Below, piece by piece: positions 8,169 through 15,975 of a stretch of 32,273 nt of DNA. The notes under the pieces were generated by a model. The model was not told the DNA's origin. It saw nothing but the letters and a program-made list of their open reading frames with translations, and made no database searches. Each line of letters begins with the position of its first letter. The stretch's first letter is position 1. A program made the position numbers and the translations under genes. The DNA lies in assembly GCA_022600345.1 (NCBI GenBank), contig JAHZKP010000077.1, forward strand, positions 1 through 32,273, given 5' to 3'. The DNA comes from Alphaproteobacteria bacterium (GTDB taxonomy: Bacteria; Pseudomonadota; Alphaproteobacteria; Rhizobiales; Hyphomicrobiaceae).

Positions 8169-8915
8169 TCAGAATTTCAGACGCGCAAAGATAGGCTCTG
8201 GGACAGCCTTGATGACACCCATCAACGCCCGCCACCGCAAATCGTAGTAAACGTGCTTCTTGGCCTGTAGCGCCGCCACCACGTTTTTTGCAAACGCCGC
8301 CGGCTCCGTTGTCAAGGGACCGGGCAGATCCATTCCCTCGGTCATGGCCGTTTTGACGAAGCCGGGTTTCACGGTCATGACATGCAGCCGCGTGCCATGA
8401 TATTTCTGGCGCAACCCGGACAGATACTGCGTAAAGCCGGCCTTGGCCGAGCCGTACACATAGTTTTTCTTTCTTCCGCGGTCGCCGGCCACCGAGCTGA
8501 TGCCGACAATCGCGGTATCCGCATCGAGACCGGAAAGCTTCTTGGCCGCAAACTCAAGCGCCAGGGCTGGTCCGGTAAAGTTGCTGTCGATGACCAGCTT
8601 GAGCTGATCGACATCACCGCTTGACGCATCCTGGTCGCCCATCAGACCGACTGCCGAAATCACCGCATGCGGGACCTCGTCCAGCCCGTCGAAAAAGGAA
8701 ACGAACGTCTCCGGTTCCAACACGTCGAAGCGATGCGTCGATACGGCGACCTGATGGCGGATTTTCAGATCTTCGGCATCCGCCTTGAGGCGGTCGGGAT
8801 CTCGCCCGGCCAACTGAATGGCGTGCCCTTGCCCGGCCAATACGTGCGCGATCGCCATTGCGATGTCCGAACCCGCCCCCAATAGGAGCACCGGTTTGCC
8901 AGTTGCCAGCGTCAA
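8169..8915 (-). CDS. dprE2: SDR reductase, DprE2-like (decaprenylphosphoryl-2-keto-ribose reductase)
   Basis: This is a predicted NAD(P)H-dependent short-chain dehydrogenase of 248 residues. It has a modified nucleotide-binding turn LGAGSDIA at 12-19, NF at 112-113 in the usual NNAG-region helix, the catalytic triad Ser141, Tyr154 and Lys158, and KPGFVKT after it. In the known pathway DprE2 reduces decaprenylphosphoryl-2-keto-erythro-pentose to decaprenylphosphoryl-arabinose, completing the epimerisation begun by DprE1. The start is a TTG inside the sequence TTGA, overlapping the dprE1 stop by 4 bases, with GGGGAG nine bases upstream; this arrangement suggests translational coupling. The family and partner are clear; the lipid substrate is inferred from the neighbours. 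Confidence 0.9.
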   Translation of the reverse strand: MTLATGKPVLLLGAGSDIAMAIAHVLAGQGHAIQLAGRDPDRLKADAEDLKIRHQVAVSTHRFDVLEPETFVSFFDGLDEVPHAVISAVGLMGDQDASSGDVDQLKLVIDSNFTGPALALEFAAKKLSGLDADTAIVGISSVAGDRGRKKNYVYGSAKAGFTQYLSGLRQKYHGTRLHVMTVKPGFVKTAMTEGMDLPGPLTTEPAAFAKNVVAALQAKKHVYYDLRWRALMGVIKAVPEPIFARLKF

Positions 8916-10255
8916 ATTCCAAGTCTCCCCGATTGCATCGATTGGAACGCGTCAGATGCGCCAGTCTCCCGGCGGGCCCTTCGAAACGCGTCAACCTGCT
9001 CGCCGTACATGGCTTCAAACGTCTGTTGGCTCATGCGGCTGTCTTTCGCCAGATACACCCGGCCGTGATACTTCAACGTGATTTGGTCCAGTCGGTCCAT
9101 AAGCGCCAGCGATTTGTCGCTACGGGGGAAATCGAGAGCCAGGGTGTAGCCTTCTAGCGGGAACGACAACAATCGCTCCGGTCCGCCTTGGGATTGAGGG
9201 CCAAGACGCTTTAACACAGCCAGGAAAGAGCCCAGCCCGGAGGCGGTAATCTCTTCGAGAAGTCCAAACAGCCCCTTTGTCGACTGCTCCAACGGCAAAG
9301 CGCACTGGTACTGCACGAAGCCTCTGCTGCCATAGATCCGGTTCCACTCCGTGATCGCGTCGAGTGGATAAAAATAGCTGTCCCAGCCAACCAGCGCCTT
9401 GCCCGCTTTGCGCAGGCCCGTTCGATAATAAAGTTCGTTGAAAGCGCGCACGGAATAGGCGTTGAGCGCCCAGTTGGGAAAGTCGAGCGGAACCCGCTTG
9501 CCACGCCGCGCCTTACTGGCATACCGGTCGGCGCGTTGTTTGGCTGCAAGGTCGGCAAGCGCTGCATGTTCGCCAAGGTAGACCAGCGAGCGGCCCAGGC
9601 TATCCCCGCGCGCAACGCAATCGATCCACGCGACCGAGTATGTCCGGTCGAGGTTTTGTTCCATCAGCTCGATAGCGTGCTCAAGGCTGCGCGCTGGGAT
9701 GGTCTCTTCTTCGATCCACCCGGTTTCAACCGGCATCAACTTGAACCCGGCGCGAAGAATGTGCCCGGTCAGCCCCATCCCCCCGATCGTCGCTTTGAAC
9801 AATGCGCTGTTCTCGCCAGCCGAGCAGCGCCTTTCATTTCCGTCTGCGCATAACAGATCAAACCACTCCAGATGATCGCCAAATGATCCGGCTCCATGGT
9901 GGTTCTTGCCATGCACATCTGAGGCGATCATGCCGCCGACGGTGACAAACTTGGTGCCAGGGGTCACCGGCAGGAAGTAACCTCGCGGCAGAAAAGTAGC
10001 GATGATATCGCCGATGCTCACGCCAGCTTCCAAAACCAACATGCCGGTATCTGGATCAAACGATATGAATCGATTGAGCCGGTCGCTGGTTAATGTCCGT
10101 TGTTGGTTGATGGCGCTGTCGCCATACGAGCGCCCCAGCCCCCGTGCGATGGAGGCCGCCTTGCCTAATCCGGTGCGGTCAACTCCAAGGCTCTCGACCC
10201 GGCATCGATATCTAGGCCACCGCCCCCAGCCGCTCAGTTCCGCTTCGCTGGTCAT
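8912..10255 (-). CDS. dprE1: FAD-dependent oxidase, DprE1-like (decaprenylphosphoryl-ribose 2'-oxidase)
   Basis: This is a predicted FAD enzyme of the VAO type, 447 residues, oxidising C2 of decaprenylphosphoryl-ribose. Visible landmarks are SGWGR at 8-12, the FAD loop RGLGRSYGD at 38-46, VTPGTKFVTVGGMIASDVHGKNHH at about 97-120, and AKDSR near the C-terminus, with Lys404 aligning to the active-site Lys418 of M. tuberculosis DprE1. The segment GYTLALDFP at 369-377 aligns with GWNICVDFP, putting Ala373 where the mycobacterial enzyme has Cys387, the residue modified by benzothiazinones. The N-terminal part is slightly shorter than in mycobacteria. It overlaps gtrA by ATGA and dprE2 by TTGA, so the three are co-translated in one operon. 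Confidence 0.93.
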   Translation of the reverse strand: MTSEAELSGWGRWPRYRCRVESLGVDRTGLGKAASIARGLGRSYGDSAINQQRTLTSDRLNRFISFDPDTGMLVLEAGVSIGDIIATFLPRGYFLPVTPGTKFVTVGGMIASDVHGKNHHGAGSFGDHLEWFDLLCADGNERRCSAGENSALFKATIGGMGLTGHILRAGFKLMPVETGWIEEETIPARSLEHAIELMEQNLDRTYSVAWIDCVARGDSLGRSLVYLGEHAALADLAAKQRADRYASKARRGKRVPLDFPNWALNAYSVRAFNELYYRTGLRKAGKALVGWDSYFYPLDAITEWNRIYGSRGFVQYQCALPLEQSTKGLFGLLEEITASGLGSFLAVLKRLGPQSQGGPERLLSFPLEGYTLALDFPRSDKSLALMDRLDQITLKYHGRVYLAKDSRMSQQTFEAMYGEQVDAFRRARRETGASDAFQSMQSGRLGI

Positions 10256-10683
10256 GTCGCCACCTTGGAGCGACGCTCTGGCTCGGTGTTGAACACGAAC
10301 CTCTGGTCCAGGCGATATTTGATTGCATAACCGATCGCCAGTCCGATAACAGCGCCCAGTTCGCGCATCTGTTGGGTCTGCCAGATGAGGTGGAAGGTAT
10401 ATTCAAACCCCCAAAAAATCGCAGTCGTTGCGACGCCGGCCAGAGCGTAAAGAGAAAACTGCCGCGAATGGTTCTCCAGCCCGTCCCGGAAGTCCTGAAA
10501 TATGAAATATTTGTCGAGCACATACTTGATCACCAGGCCGACAAGCGTACCCACCAGGATGGCTGTGGGGATGGCGTAGTCGAGCGAATAAAGCCCCAGC
10601 CACATTCGTTGCGCGCCAAGGTTTGCTATCGTCGCGACAATAGCAAAGGCAATGTAGAGACCGGCGATCCTGACTGAACTCAT
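10252..10683 (-). CDS. GtrA family membrane protein
   Basis: This is a predicted small inner-membrane protein of 143 residues with four hydrophobic segments. The related motifs KYVLDKYFIF after segment 2 and KYRLDQRFVF after segment 4 show the internal duplication typical of GtrA. The family is linked to moving polyprenyl-phosphate sugars across the membrane. In M. tuberculosis a GtrA protein (Rv3789) sits beside dprE1 and has been tied to DPA use. Here it sits between the prenyltransferase fusion and dprE1 with 4-base ATGA overlaps on both sides. The ATG at 10683 was chosen for the overlap; the frame remains open further upstream. A role in presenting DPA to the periplasm is inferred. Confidence 0.87.
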   Translation of the reverse strand: MSSVRIAGLYIAFAIVATIANLGAQRMWLGLYSLDYAIPTAILVGTLVGLVIKYVLDKYFIFQDFRDGLENHSRQFSLYALAGVATTAIFWGFEYTFHLIWQTQQMRELGAVIGLAIGYAIKYRLDQRFVFNTEPERRSKVAT

Positions 10684-12155
10684 AACAGACTGCTTCCCAC
10701 AATCAGAACCGCGCAAAGTCCGCCGACCACCAGACTGTTGCGGTCGCGAATGGCAAACACAATCGGATCGTCATGCATTTCGCCGCGATGCGTCAGCATC
10801 ACCACGCGGCTGATCCAGTAGAGCAGCAGCGGGCACACCAGCCACAGCCCGTATGGCGTAGAATAAAGCAGGCTGACCTCCGGGCTTGAGACGTAAAGCG
10901 CAAACACCAGGACCGCGCAGTAGCCCGCCGCAATACTCATCGCCATCAGAACCGGAATGTCTCCAACTCCATACGCCCGCCCGGTCGCTTTCTCTCCGTT
11001 GCGCCTCATGAGATCGACCAGTTCGGAGTGCCGCTTAACAGTCGCAAGCGCCAGGAATAAGAACAGCGAGAACCCAAGAAACCAAAGCGACAACATAATC
11101 CCCGTCGCAGCAGCCCCCGCGACGATCCGCAAAGTATATAGCCCTGCCAGCGTCCATACATCCAAGATCAGCTTGCGTTTCAAAACGAACGAATACGCAA
11201 ACGTCGTCACGTAATAGGCCGCCAACACGCCAAGAAACAGTCCGCTGCCAACAAGCAGCGCAAAGAAAACTGCACCAATCGCCAGTACGCCTGCTAACAG
11301 GACGCCTCGTTCAATGGGAATTTCACAAGCCGCAAAGGGGCGCTTTCTCTTGCGCGGGTGCGCACGGTCCGACTGGATGTCCAATAGGTCGTTGACCACA
11401 TAAACGCTACTGGCAATCAGGCAGAATGCGATGAAGGCAAAAATCGATGCGCCAATGTTGGAGAAGTCGTGGGCTGCCAGCGGCGGCGTGAAGATCAGCG
11501 TATTCTTCAGCCATTGATGAGGCCGTATTGCTCTGAAATAGCTGCGAGCCTGTTCCGATAATCCAGGGCGCGGGCTGATATATTCCGCATCTGCGGCAAT
11601 GTCGGCGATTTGTTCCTTAAGTTTCGGGCTGGCCGCAACAGCGATCACCTCGCGGGCCTCCTGCCAAACCTTGAGGTCGGCTTCAGCATCCCCGATGTAG
11701 TCGAATCCCTGGGAGCCGAATCTCTCGGTCAGATAGTCAGCCTTTGCCTGCCCCCCCAGGTTGCGTCCGTCCTTTGTGCCGACGGCTTCGTCAAACAGCC
11801 CCAGGTGCCGGGCAACAGCCGTCACCTGTTTTTGCGCCGAAGCAGAAACCAGAAGGGTTGGACGCCCTTGTTGCCGAGCTTCTCGAATTTTCGCCAGCAC
11901 ATCCTCGTTGAACCGCATCGTCGACGGATCAATGATGGAATGGGCGGCTAACTCCTCCTTGAGTGCCGCCTTGCCCGCGCGCAGCCACGACAGCAAATTC
12001 AGCGTTCCAGAGATAGGGTGCTCGCCGATATATCCCAATGCGGCTTCGTAAAGCGTATCGGACCGGCACAACGTTTCATCCAGGTCCACGACAAGCGCAA
12101 TCGCGCGTTCGCTTGAACGCGTCGCTGGCTTGTGGAGGTCGTCTGCGCTGGCCAT
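10680..12155 (-). CDS. HAD phosphatase-UbiA prenyltransferase fusion, DPPR synthase-like
   Basis: This is a two-domain protein of 491 residues. Residues about 20-195 are a HAD hydrolase: DLDET at 24-28 (Asp24 nucleophile, Asp26), Ser104 in LLVSAS, Lys138, and GDAEAD at 155-160. Residues about 205-491 are a UbiA-type membrane prenyltransferase with NDLLDIQSD at 255-263, the Mg-prenyl-diphosphate motif, and about eight membrane segments. The UbiA part resembles decaprenyl-phosphate phosphoribosyltransferase (mycobacterial Rv3806c). It would join PRPP to decaprenyl phosphate, and the HAD part could remove the 5-phosphate to give the DprE1 substrate; the latter role is inferred. The ATG at 12155 is preferred to the TTG at 12188. 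Its stop overlaps the gtrA start (ATGA). Confidence 0.88.
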   Translation of the reverse strand: MASADDLHKPATRSSERAIALVVDLDETLCRSDTLYEAALGYIGEHPISGTLNLLSWLRAGKAALKEELAAHSIIDPSTMRFNEDVLAKIREARQQGRPTLLVSASAQKQVTAVARHLGLFDEAVGTKDGRNLGGQAKADYLTERFGSQGFDYIGDAEADLKVWQEAREVIAVAASPKLKEQIADIAADAEYISPRPGLSEQARSYFRAIRPHQWLKNTLIFTPPLAAHDFSNIGASIFAFIAFCLIASSVYVVNDLLDIQSDRAHPRKRKRPFAACEIPIERGVLLAGVLAIGAVFFALLVGSGLFLGVLAAYYVTTFAYSFVLKRKLILDVWTLAGLYTLRIVAGAAATGIMLSLWFLGFSLFLFLALATVKRHSELVDLMRRNGEKATGRAYGVGDIPVLMAMSIAAGYCAVLVFALYVSSPEVSLLYSTPYGLWLVCPLLLYWISRVVMLTHRGEMHDDPIVFAIRDRNSLVVGGLCAVLIVGSSLL

Positions 12156-12282
12156 CGGTCCTGTAGGTCCTTCAATTTGCGGCGGCAAACGCAGCCTCCT
12201 GCCGGCTTCAGTGGCTCCAAGCCCGAAACGCCGCTTCGAAGCCGGAATATTACCTTAAATGCCTCCCGGCGCGTGACCTCAA

Positions 12283-13605
12283 TCAAGACCCGGTTAAGGG
12301 CCGCCGCTCAGTTGCCAATCCATTCTGCCGCATCGGCGATTTAGATATCGCCAGCGTCTTTGCCATGACGAAGCCAAATAGCAACTGGAAAAGCCCGTGA
12401 TTGGCAAACAACGGATATTCAACCAGGCAGCGGACGATCAAAAACAGCATGAATGCAAGGGGCCAGACATTTTCCGTTGCGCCAAGCCGCAGCCAGACCG
12501 CGATCGACCGGCGCAGTCCGCTCACCAGTGCCAAAACGAAAATGACCAATCCCGTAACACCGAAAGAAACGGCAACGTCGATGAAGTTGTTATGAAACGA
12601 AGCCAGTCGCTGTTTCATCGTCAGCTTCAGCGCCCCTGCGGTCGTCTCGCAACACGCCCAATAGCCCTTGTAGCCGTGCCCGATCCATGGCCGGTCCCAG
12701 AACGCGTTAACTCCGAAGTCCCAAAGGATCGTCCGCCCGGATAGATTGCGACTTTTCCCAAGGCTGTCGGACGCCAGATGCAGCGGGTTGATTTCCAGCA
12801 CAACGAACGTGGTCGTGACAATCGTGGCCAGCACAATCGCCAAGCCGGCCAGAAGAGGCAGAAACGAAAAGTTTGAGCGAATGAGAAATGTCGCGGCAAA
12901 CAGCGGCAGAATCATCAAGGCCAACAAAATGGACGTCCCGGACCTGGAACCCAGCAACATCAGGCCGCCAAGCCCCATGGCCGCAACGAAGGATTTCATC
13001 CATAGGCGTTTGTCAGGTAGCGCTATCGCAGTCATCATTAAGATGACCGACATTGCCCCCAGCGTATTCTTATGGGGGAACAGGCCAATCCACTCGCCTC
13101 CGATCTTTTTGCCAGCCGAACTGACGACGACGACCATAAGCGACAGGATCAATGCAGCGCCCAAAGCCCACAAGAGCGCCTTCAAGACTTCATTCAGACT
13201 GAACCGATCAGCCAGATAAAAGCCAATGAAGACAGTCATCAGCAGTTGGATGCCATCGTAAATGGATCTTCCAGGATCCAGGCTCCAGAAAAATGAGGCA
13301 CATGCCAGGATCGGCCAGGCAACCAGCGATGGGCTGTCCTGTATCGATTTGAGAAATGCCCCTGGACGACCGATAATCCAGCCAATAGCGACAAAATAGG
13401 CGCTTAGCCAAACCAACAGTTCCAATCGGCCCAAATTAGTCAGTAGCGGCAGGAAGGCGCCGCTGCCGTAAACAAACTTCGAAATTCCCGGGATCGCCGT
13501 GCAGGCAGCAAACAGCAAGATGATCAGCGGCACCGACGCGCCGCCCACGCTCGCGAGATTGCGCAGCGGTTGAGGGGCGTCCAATCTATAGGTGTCTGAG
13601 TTCAT
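12283..13605 (-). CDS. exoQ: O-antigen ligase/polymerase-type membrane protein, ExoQ-like
   Basis: This is a predicted polysaccharide polymerase of 440 residues with 10-12 hydrophobic segments. The Wzy/O-antigen-ligase core is marked by GEWIGLFPHKNTLG (His178-Asn180) and GSRSGTS, then a long extracytoplasmic loop containing NLSGRTILWDFG, and AFWDRPWIGHGYKGYW and SFHNNF segments. This is the arrangement of ExoQ, which polymerises succinoglycan repeat units into high-mass chains in the periplasm. It lies 59 bases downstream of the Wzz-type gene, its expected functional partner. A 127-base gap separates it from the HAD-UbiA gene, with no clear terminator, so the DPA genes may share its transcript. 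The ribosome-binding site is weak. Confidence 0.9.
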   Translation of the reverse strand: MNSDTYRLDAPQPLRNLASVGGASVPLIILLFAACTAIPGISKFVYGSGAFLPLLTNLGRLELLVWLSAYFVAIGWIIGRPGAFLKSIQDSPSLVAWPILACASFFWSLDPGRSIYDGIQLLMTVFIGFYLADRFSLNEVLKALLWALGAALILSLMVVVVSSAGKKIGGEWIGLFPHKNTLGAMSVILMMTAIALPDKRLWMKSFVAAMGLGGLMLLGSRSGTSILLALMILPLFAATFLIRSNFSFLPLLAGLAIVLATIVTTTFVVLEINPLHLASDSLGKSRNLSGRTILWDFGVNAFWDRPWIGHGYKGYWACCETTAGALKLTMKQRLASFHNNFIDVAVSFGVTGLVIFVLALVSGLRRSIAVWLRLGATENVWPLAFMLFLIVRCLVEYPLFANHGLFQLLFGFVMAKTLAISKSPMRQNGLATERRPLTGS

Positions 13606-13664
13606 CGTTCAGCAATCAACTTTTTTCGCACCACGACCCTGTAAGAAAGACGGGCTGACGAACG

Positions 13665-14759
13665 TCAATCCGGGCGGGCCGAGCGAAAGAACGTGCCTTT
13701 TAGGCCCTCCAGCAAGAGTGCAATCCCCAACGCGATGACGGAACCGATCACACCAGCAGCAAGAACGTAAAGCTTGCTGTTGGGATGGGTCTTGGGGGCA
13801 GGCCCGGTGGCAAATGAGATCACCCTCGCATTGGTGAACGGGAACGACTGTTTCTGCAGCGTTTCGGTGTAGGTCTTCAGGTAGCCTTCGAAAATCTGAC
13901 GGTAAGTGCGTGCCCGCGATTCCAGTTCTTCCAGGCTGGCCGTTGCCGGCTCACCGGTCTTGGGCGCGCGCGCGTCATCTTTCTTTTTCTCAAACAGGTC
14001 GCTGGGCAGGCTGTAGTCGCCGCGAGCCTTGAATCGCTGGACCTCACGCGTGGCCAGATTCATCTGGATGCGGACATCGTCGAGCTTTTTTTCAAGCCAG
14101 TCCGCGCCTTGTTGCGCCAGCCTCTCGCGGCGTTGCAACTTATCCGCGATATAGGCCTTGGCGTATTCATTTGCCCGTACTGTTGCCGCGGCCCGATCCT
14201 CGGAAGTGTAGGAAATCTTGAGCACATATGAGTATCCGACCCGGTCGATATCGACTTCGGACTGCAATTCGTTTGCAAAAGCGCGCAGCCGCGCTTCTTC
14301 CGGGGAGATCGCCTCATCGAGCGTGGCTTTCGCGTGAAACAGACCCTGCAGCCATTCCTTGAATTGGACAATTAGCGATGGGCCGGCTCTCTTTTTCGTC
14401 GAGGGGGCCGCAGCCTTCGACTTCGATTTTTCAAGTCGTTCGGCCACCGACCTGGCGATCAGTGTCGAACTGAGCAGGGTCATTTGCGTCGCAACCTGGG
14501 AAGTGTCGAAGGCGCCCGTTGTATCGAACCGCGCAATGTCGCTGGGTGCGCGCTCCATGGCGACCTGGGCCACGGCAGTATATTGGGGTGTCGCAGTCAG
14601 GACGTAATAAATGCCCAGTAGCACGGCCACTGCGGGAACGCCGATCAGAATACGCAGCCGGCGGCGCACGAAAGCAACCACATCCGAAAGGGTTAGAGAC
14701 GCTAAAGGGTTATGTGGAACGCCTTCTTCGTCAGATTTGTCTCGCACGGATTCTAGCAT
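13665..14759 (-). CDS. Wzz/GumC-type chain-length regulator without kinase domain
   Basis: This is a predicted inner-membrane polysaccharide co-polymerase of 364 residues. A Wzz domain starts at about residue 20 (LTLSDVVAFVRRR), TM1 is about 37-55, a long helical periplasmic region follows with likely coiled coil (KLQRRERLAQQGADWLEKKLDDV), and TM2 is near the C-terminus (KLYVLAAGVIGSVIALGIALLL) after a Pro-rich ATGPAPKTHPNSK. S. meliloti ExoP continues into a cytoplasmic tyrosine autokinase; here the protein ends about 11 residues after TM2, so no Walker motifs are present. Control of chain length with ExoQ is inferred. The ATG at 14759 was chosen over a TTG at 14834; neither has a strong ribosome-binding site. 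A sigma-54 motif lies about 200 bases upstream. Confidence 0.87.
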   Translation of the reverse strand: MLESVRDKSDEEGVPHNPLASLTLSDVVAFVRRRLRILIGVPAVAVLLGIYYVLTATPQYTAVAQVAMERAPSDIARFDTTGAFDTSQVATQMTLLSSTLIARSVAERLEKSKSKAAAPSTKKRAGPSLIVQFKEWLQGLFHAKATLDEAISPEEARLRAFANELQSEVDIDRVGYSYVLKISYTSEDRAAATVRANEYAKAYIADKLQRRERLAQQGADWLEKKLDDVRIQMNLATREVQRFKARGDYSLPSDLFEKKKDDARAPKTGEPATASLEELESRARTYRQIFEGYLKTYTETLQKQSFPFTNARVISFATGPAPKTHPNSKLYVLAAGVIGSVIALGIALLLEGLKGTFFRSARPD

Positions 14760-15021
14760 TTCAATGTCGATCTGATTGCGTCGCCCACGCCCAACCCTTT
14801 CTGGAAATGCCCAAGCAGGCTGCCACAGGCACAAGCTTCAGAAATAGAATTCAGGTATTCGTGCGACGGGGTTGGCACTGCCTGCCGGCAGCCATGTGAA
14901 CTTCCATGCGCATATGCAATTCCCGACACTGCGCACAGACCATCTAATGCCTGAAGCAACCCTCGTGCCAACCCTTCATTTTATTAAAGCGCCGGAGAAC
15001 CACTGGTGTGAATGCCCGCAT
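14760..15021. promoter_or_regulatory. Intergenic leader of the wzz-exoQ-DPA unit
   Basis: This 262-base gap holds the sigma-54 motif at 14955-14971 and, on the transcribed side of it, several perfect short palindromes: CTGCCGGCAG at 14882-14891 and the overlapping ATGCGCAT (14906-14913) and GCATATGC (14910-14917). Starting about 12 bases after the -12 element, the mRNA leader would be about 185 bases. No small gene is evident. Confidence 0.45.
14955..14971 (-). promoter_or_regulatory. Sigma-54 (RpoN) promoter upstream of wzz
   Basis: The minus strand reads TTGGCACGAGGGTTGCT, matching every fixed position of the RpoN consensus YTGGCACGNNNNTTGCW, with GG and GC exactly 10 bases apart. It sits in the gap after exoY and points toward wzz, exoQ and the DPA genes. 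Transcription would need an activator ATPase, none of which is encoded in the window. Confidence 0.7.
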
Positions 15022-15975
15022 TCACGACGTCTGCCCGGTCCTTAACACTGCCGGAATGGTTGCCAACAAGATCTTTAGATCACCGCCAAGCGACCACTTG
15101 CTGACGTATTGCGCATCAAGCAGGACACGCTGGTCATAGTCCAGGTCGTTGCGACCGCTGGTCTGCCATAGTCCGGTAATTCCTGGCCGGGCGGCGAGGT
15201 ACATCGGCGCCTTGTCACCATACTTTTTCAACTCATCTGCGACCACCGGCCGCGGTCCGACAAGGCTCATGTCACCGGCGAGCACATTCAAGAACTGAGG
15301 CAACTCGTCCAGGCTGGACTTGCGCAGGAAGGTCCCCAGCCAAGTCACACGGGGGTCATCGCGAAGCTTCGCGGTCTGTTCCCATTCTCGAGCAGCGGCT
15401 GGATCGTTGGCCAGATGTTCCTCCAGCCGCTTGTCTGCATCGGTCACCATCGTGCGGAATTTGTAGCACTTGAACAGGCGGTTACCATGACCGATCCGCT
15501 CATGGGCATATATCGCCGGACCACCGTCAGACCGACGGATCACCACGCCAATACCGACAAGAATCGGACTGAGAAACACGATCGCGACAGCAGCGCACGA
15601 TACATCCAATATCCGTTTGACCAGGCCACCGACCGGCGCAGCCATTGGCCCATCGCCGGTGCTGCTGCATAACGCATTGACCAATTGGTCTGCCGAAGAT
15701 CCAACCTGCGGGCCTTCGCCCACAAGGTTGCTCTGCAGAGCGCCAGAATTGCTCAAAGACGCGTCTGGACCGCTCCGGGGCCAACCCAATACGCGATAAG
15801 TCGAGTGCAGCAGTTTACCAATACGGCCACGTCCCGATGTCCTTGTCGCTCTGGAAGAATTGCGTGCCAGCGCTGGCCGTAATTGACCAGGCTCCAACAC
15901 GCGGTGACGGGGGGGAGAGGAGTGTGATTCTAACATCAATTCGGCCATTAAATACGCGCCACAACCCGAACCCAT
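15022..15975 (-). CDS. exoY: Undecaprenyl-phosphate sugar-1-phosphate transferase, ExoY-like
   Basis: This is a predicted membrane-bound initiating transferase that moves a sugar-1-phosphate (galactose in S. meliloti) onto undecaprenyl phosphate. The bacterial sugar transferase domain covers about 115-317: GGLVKRILDVSCAA, one membrane segment about 125-147, KCYKFRTM at 170-176, LRKSSLDELPQFLNVLAGDMSLVGPRP at about 217-242, and RPGITGLWQTSGR. ExoY proper is about 226 residues; here the open frame adds some 90-110 hydrophilic, Ser/Gly/Arg-rich residues with no membrane segments. The first codons look unlike a typical gene in this locus and no ribosome-binding site precedes the ATG at 15975, so the true start may be internal, for example Met111 at 15645. 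It is divergent from the flippase gene. Confidence 0.9.
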   Translation of the reverse strand: MGSGCGAYLMAELMLESHSSPPRHRVLEPGQLRPALARNSSRATRTSGRGRIGKLLHSTYRVLGWPRSGPDASLSNSGALQSNLVGEGPQVGSSADQLVNALCSSTGDGPMAAPVGGLVKRILDVSCAAVAIVFLSPILVGIGVVIRRSDGGPAIYAHERIGHGNRLFKCYKFRTMVTDADKRLEEHLANDPAAAREWEQTAKLRDDPRVTWLGTFLRKSSLDELPQFLNVLAGDMSLVGPRPVVADELKKYGDKAPMYLAARPGITGLWQTSGRNDLDYDQRVLLDAQYVSKWSLGGDLKILLATIPAVLRTGQTS

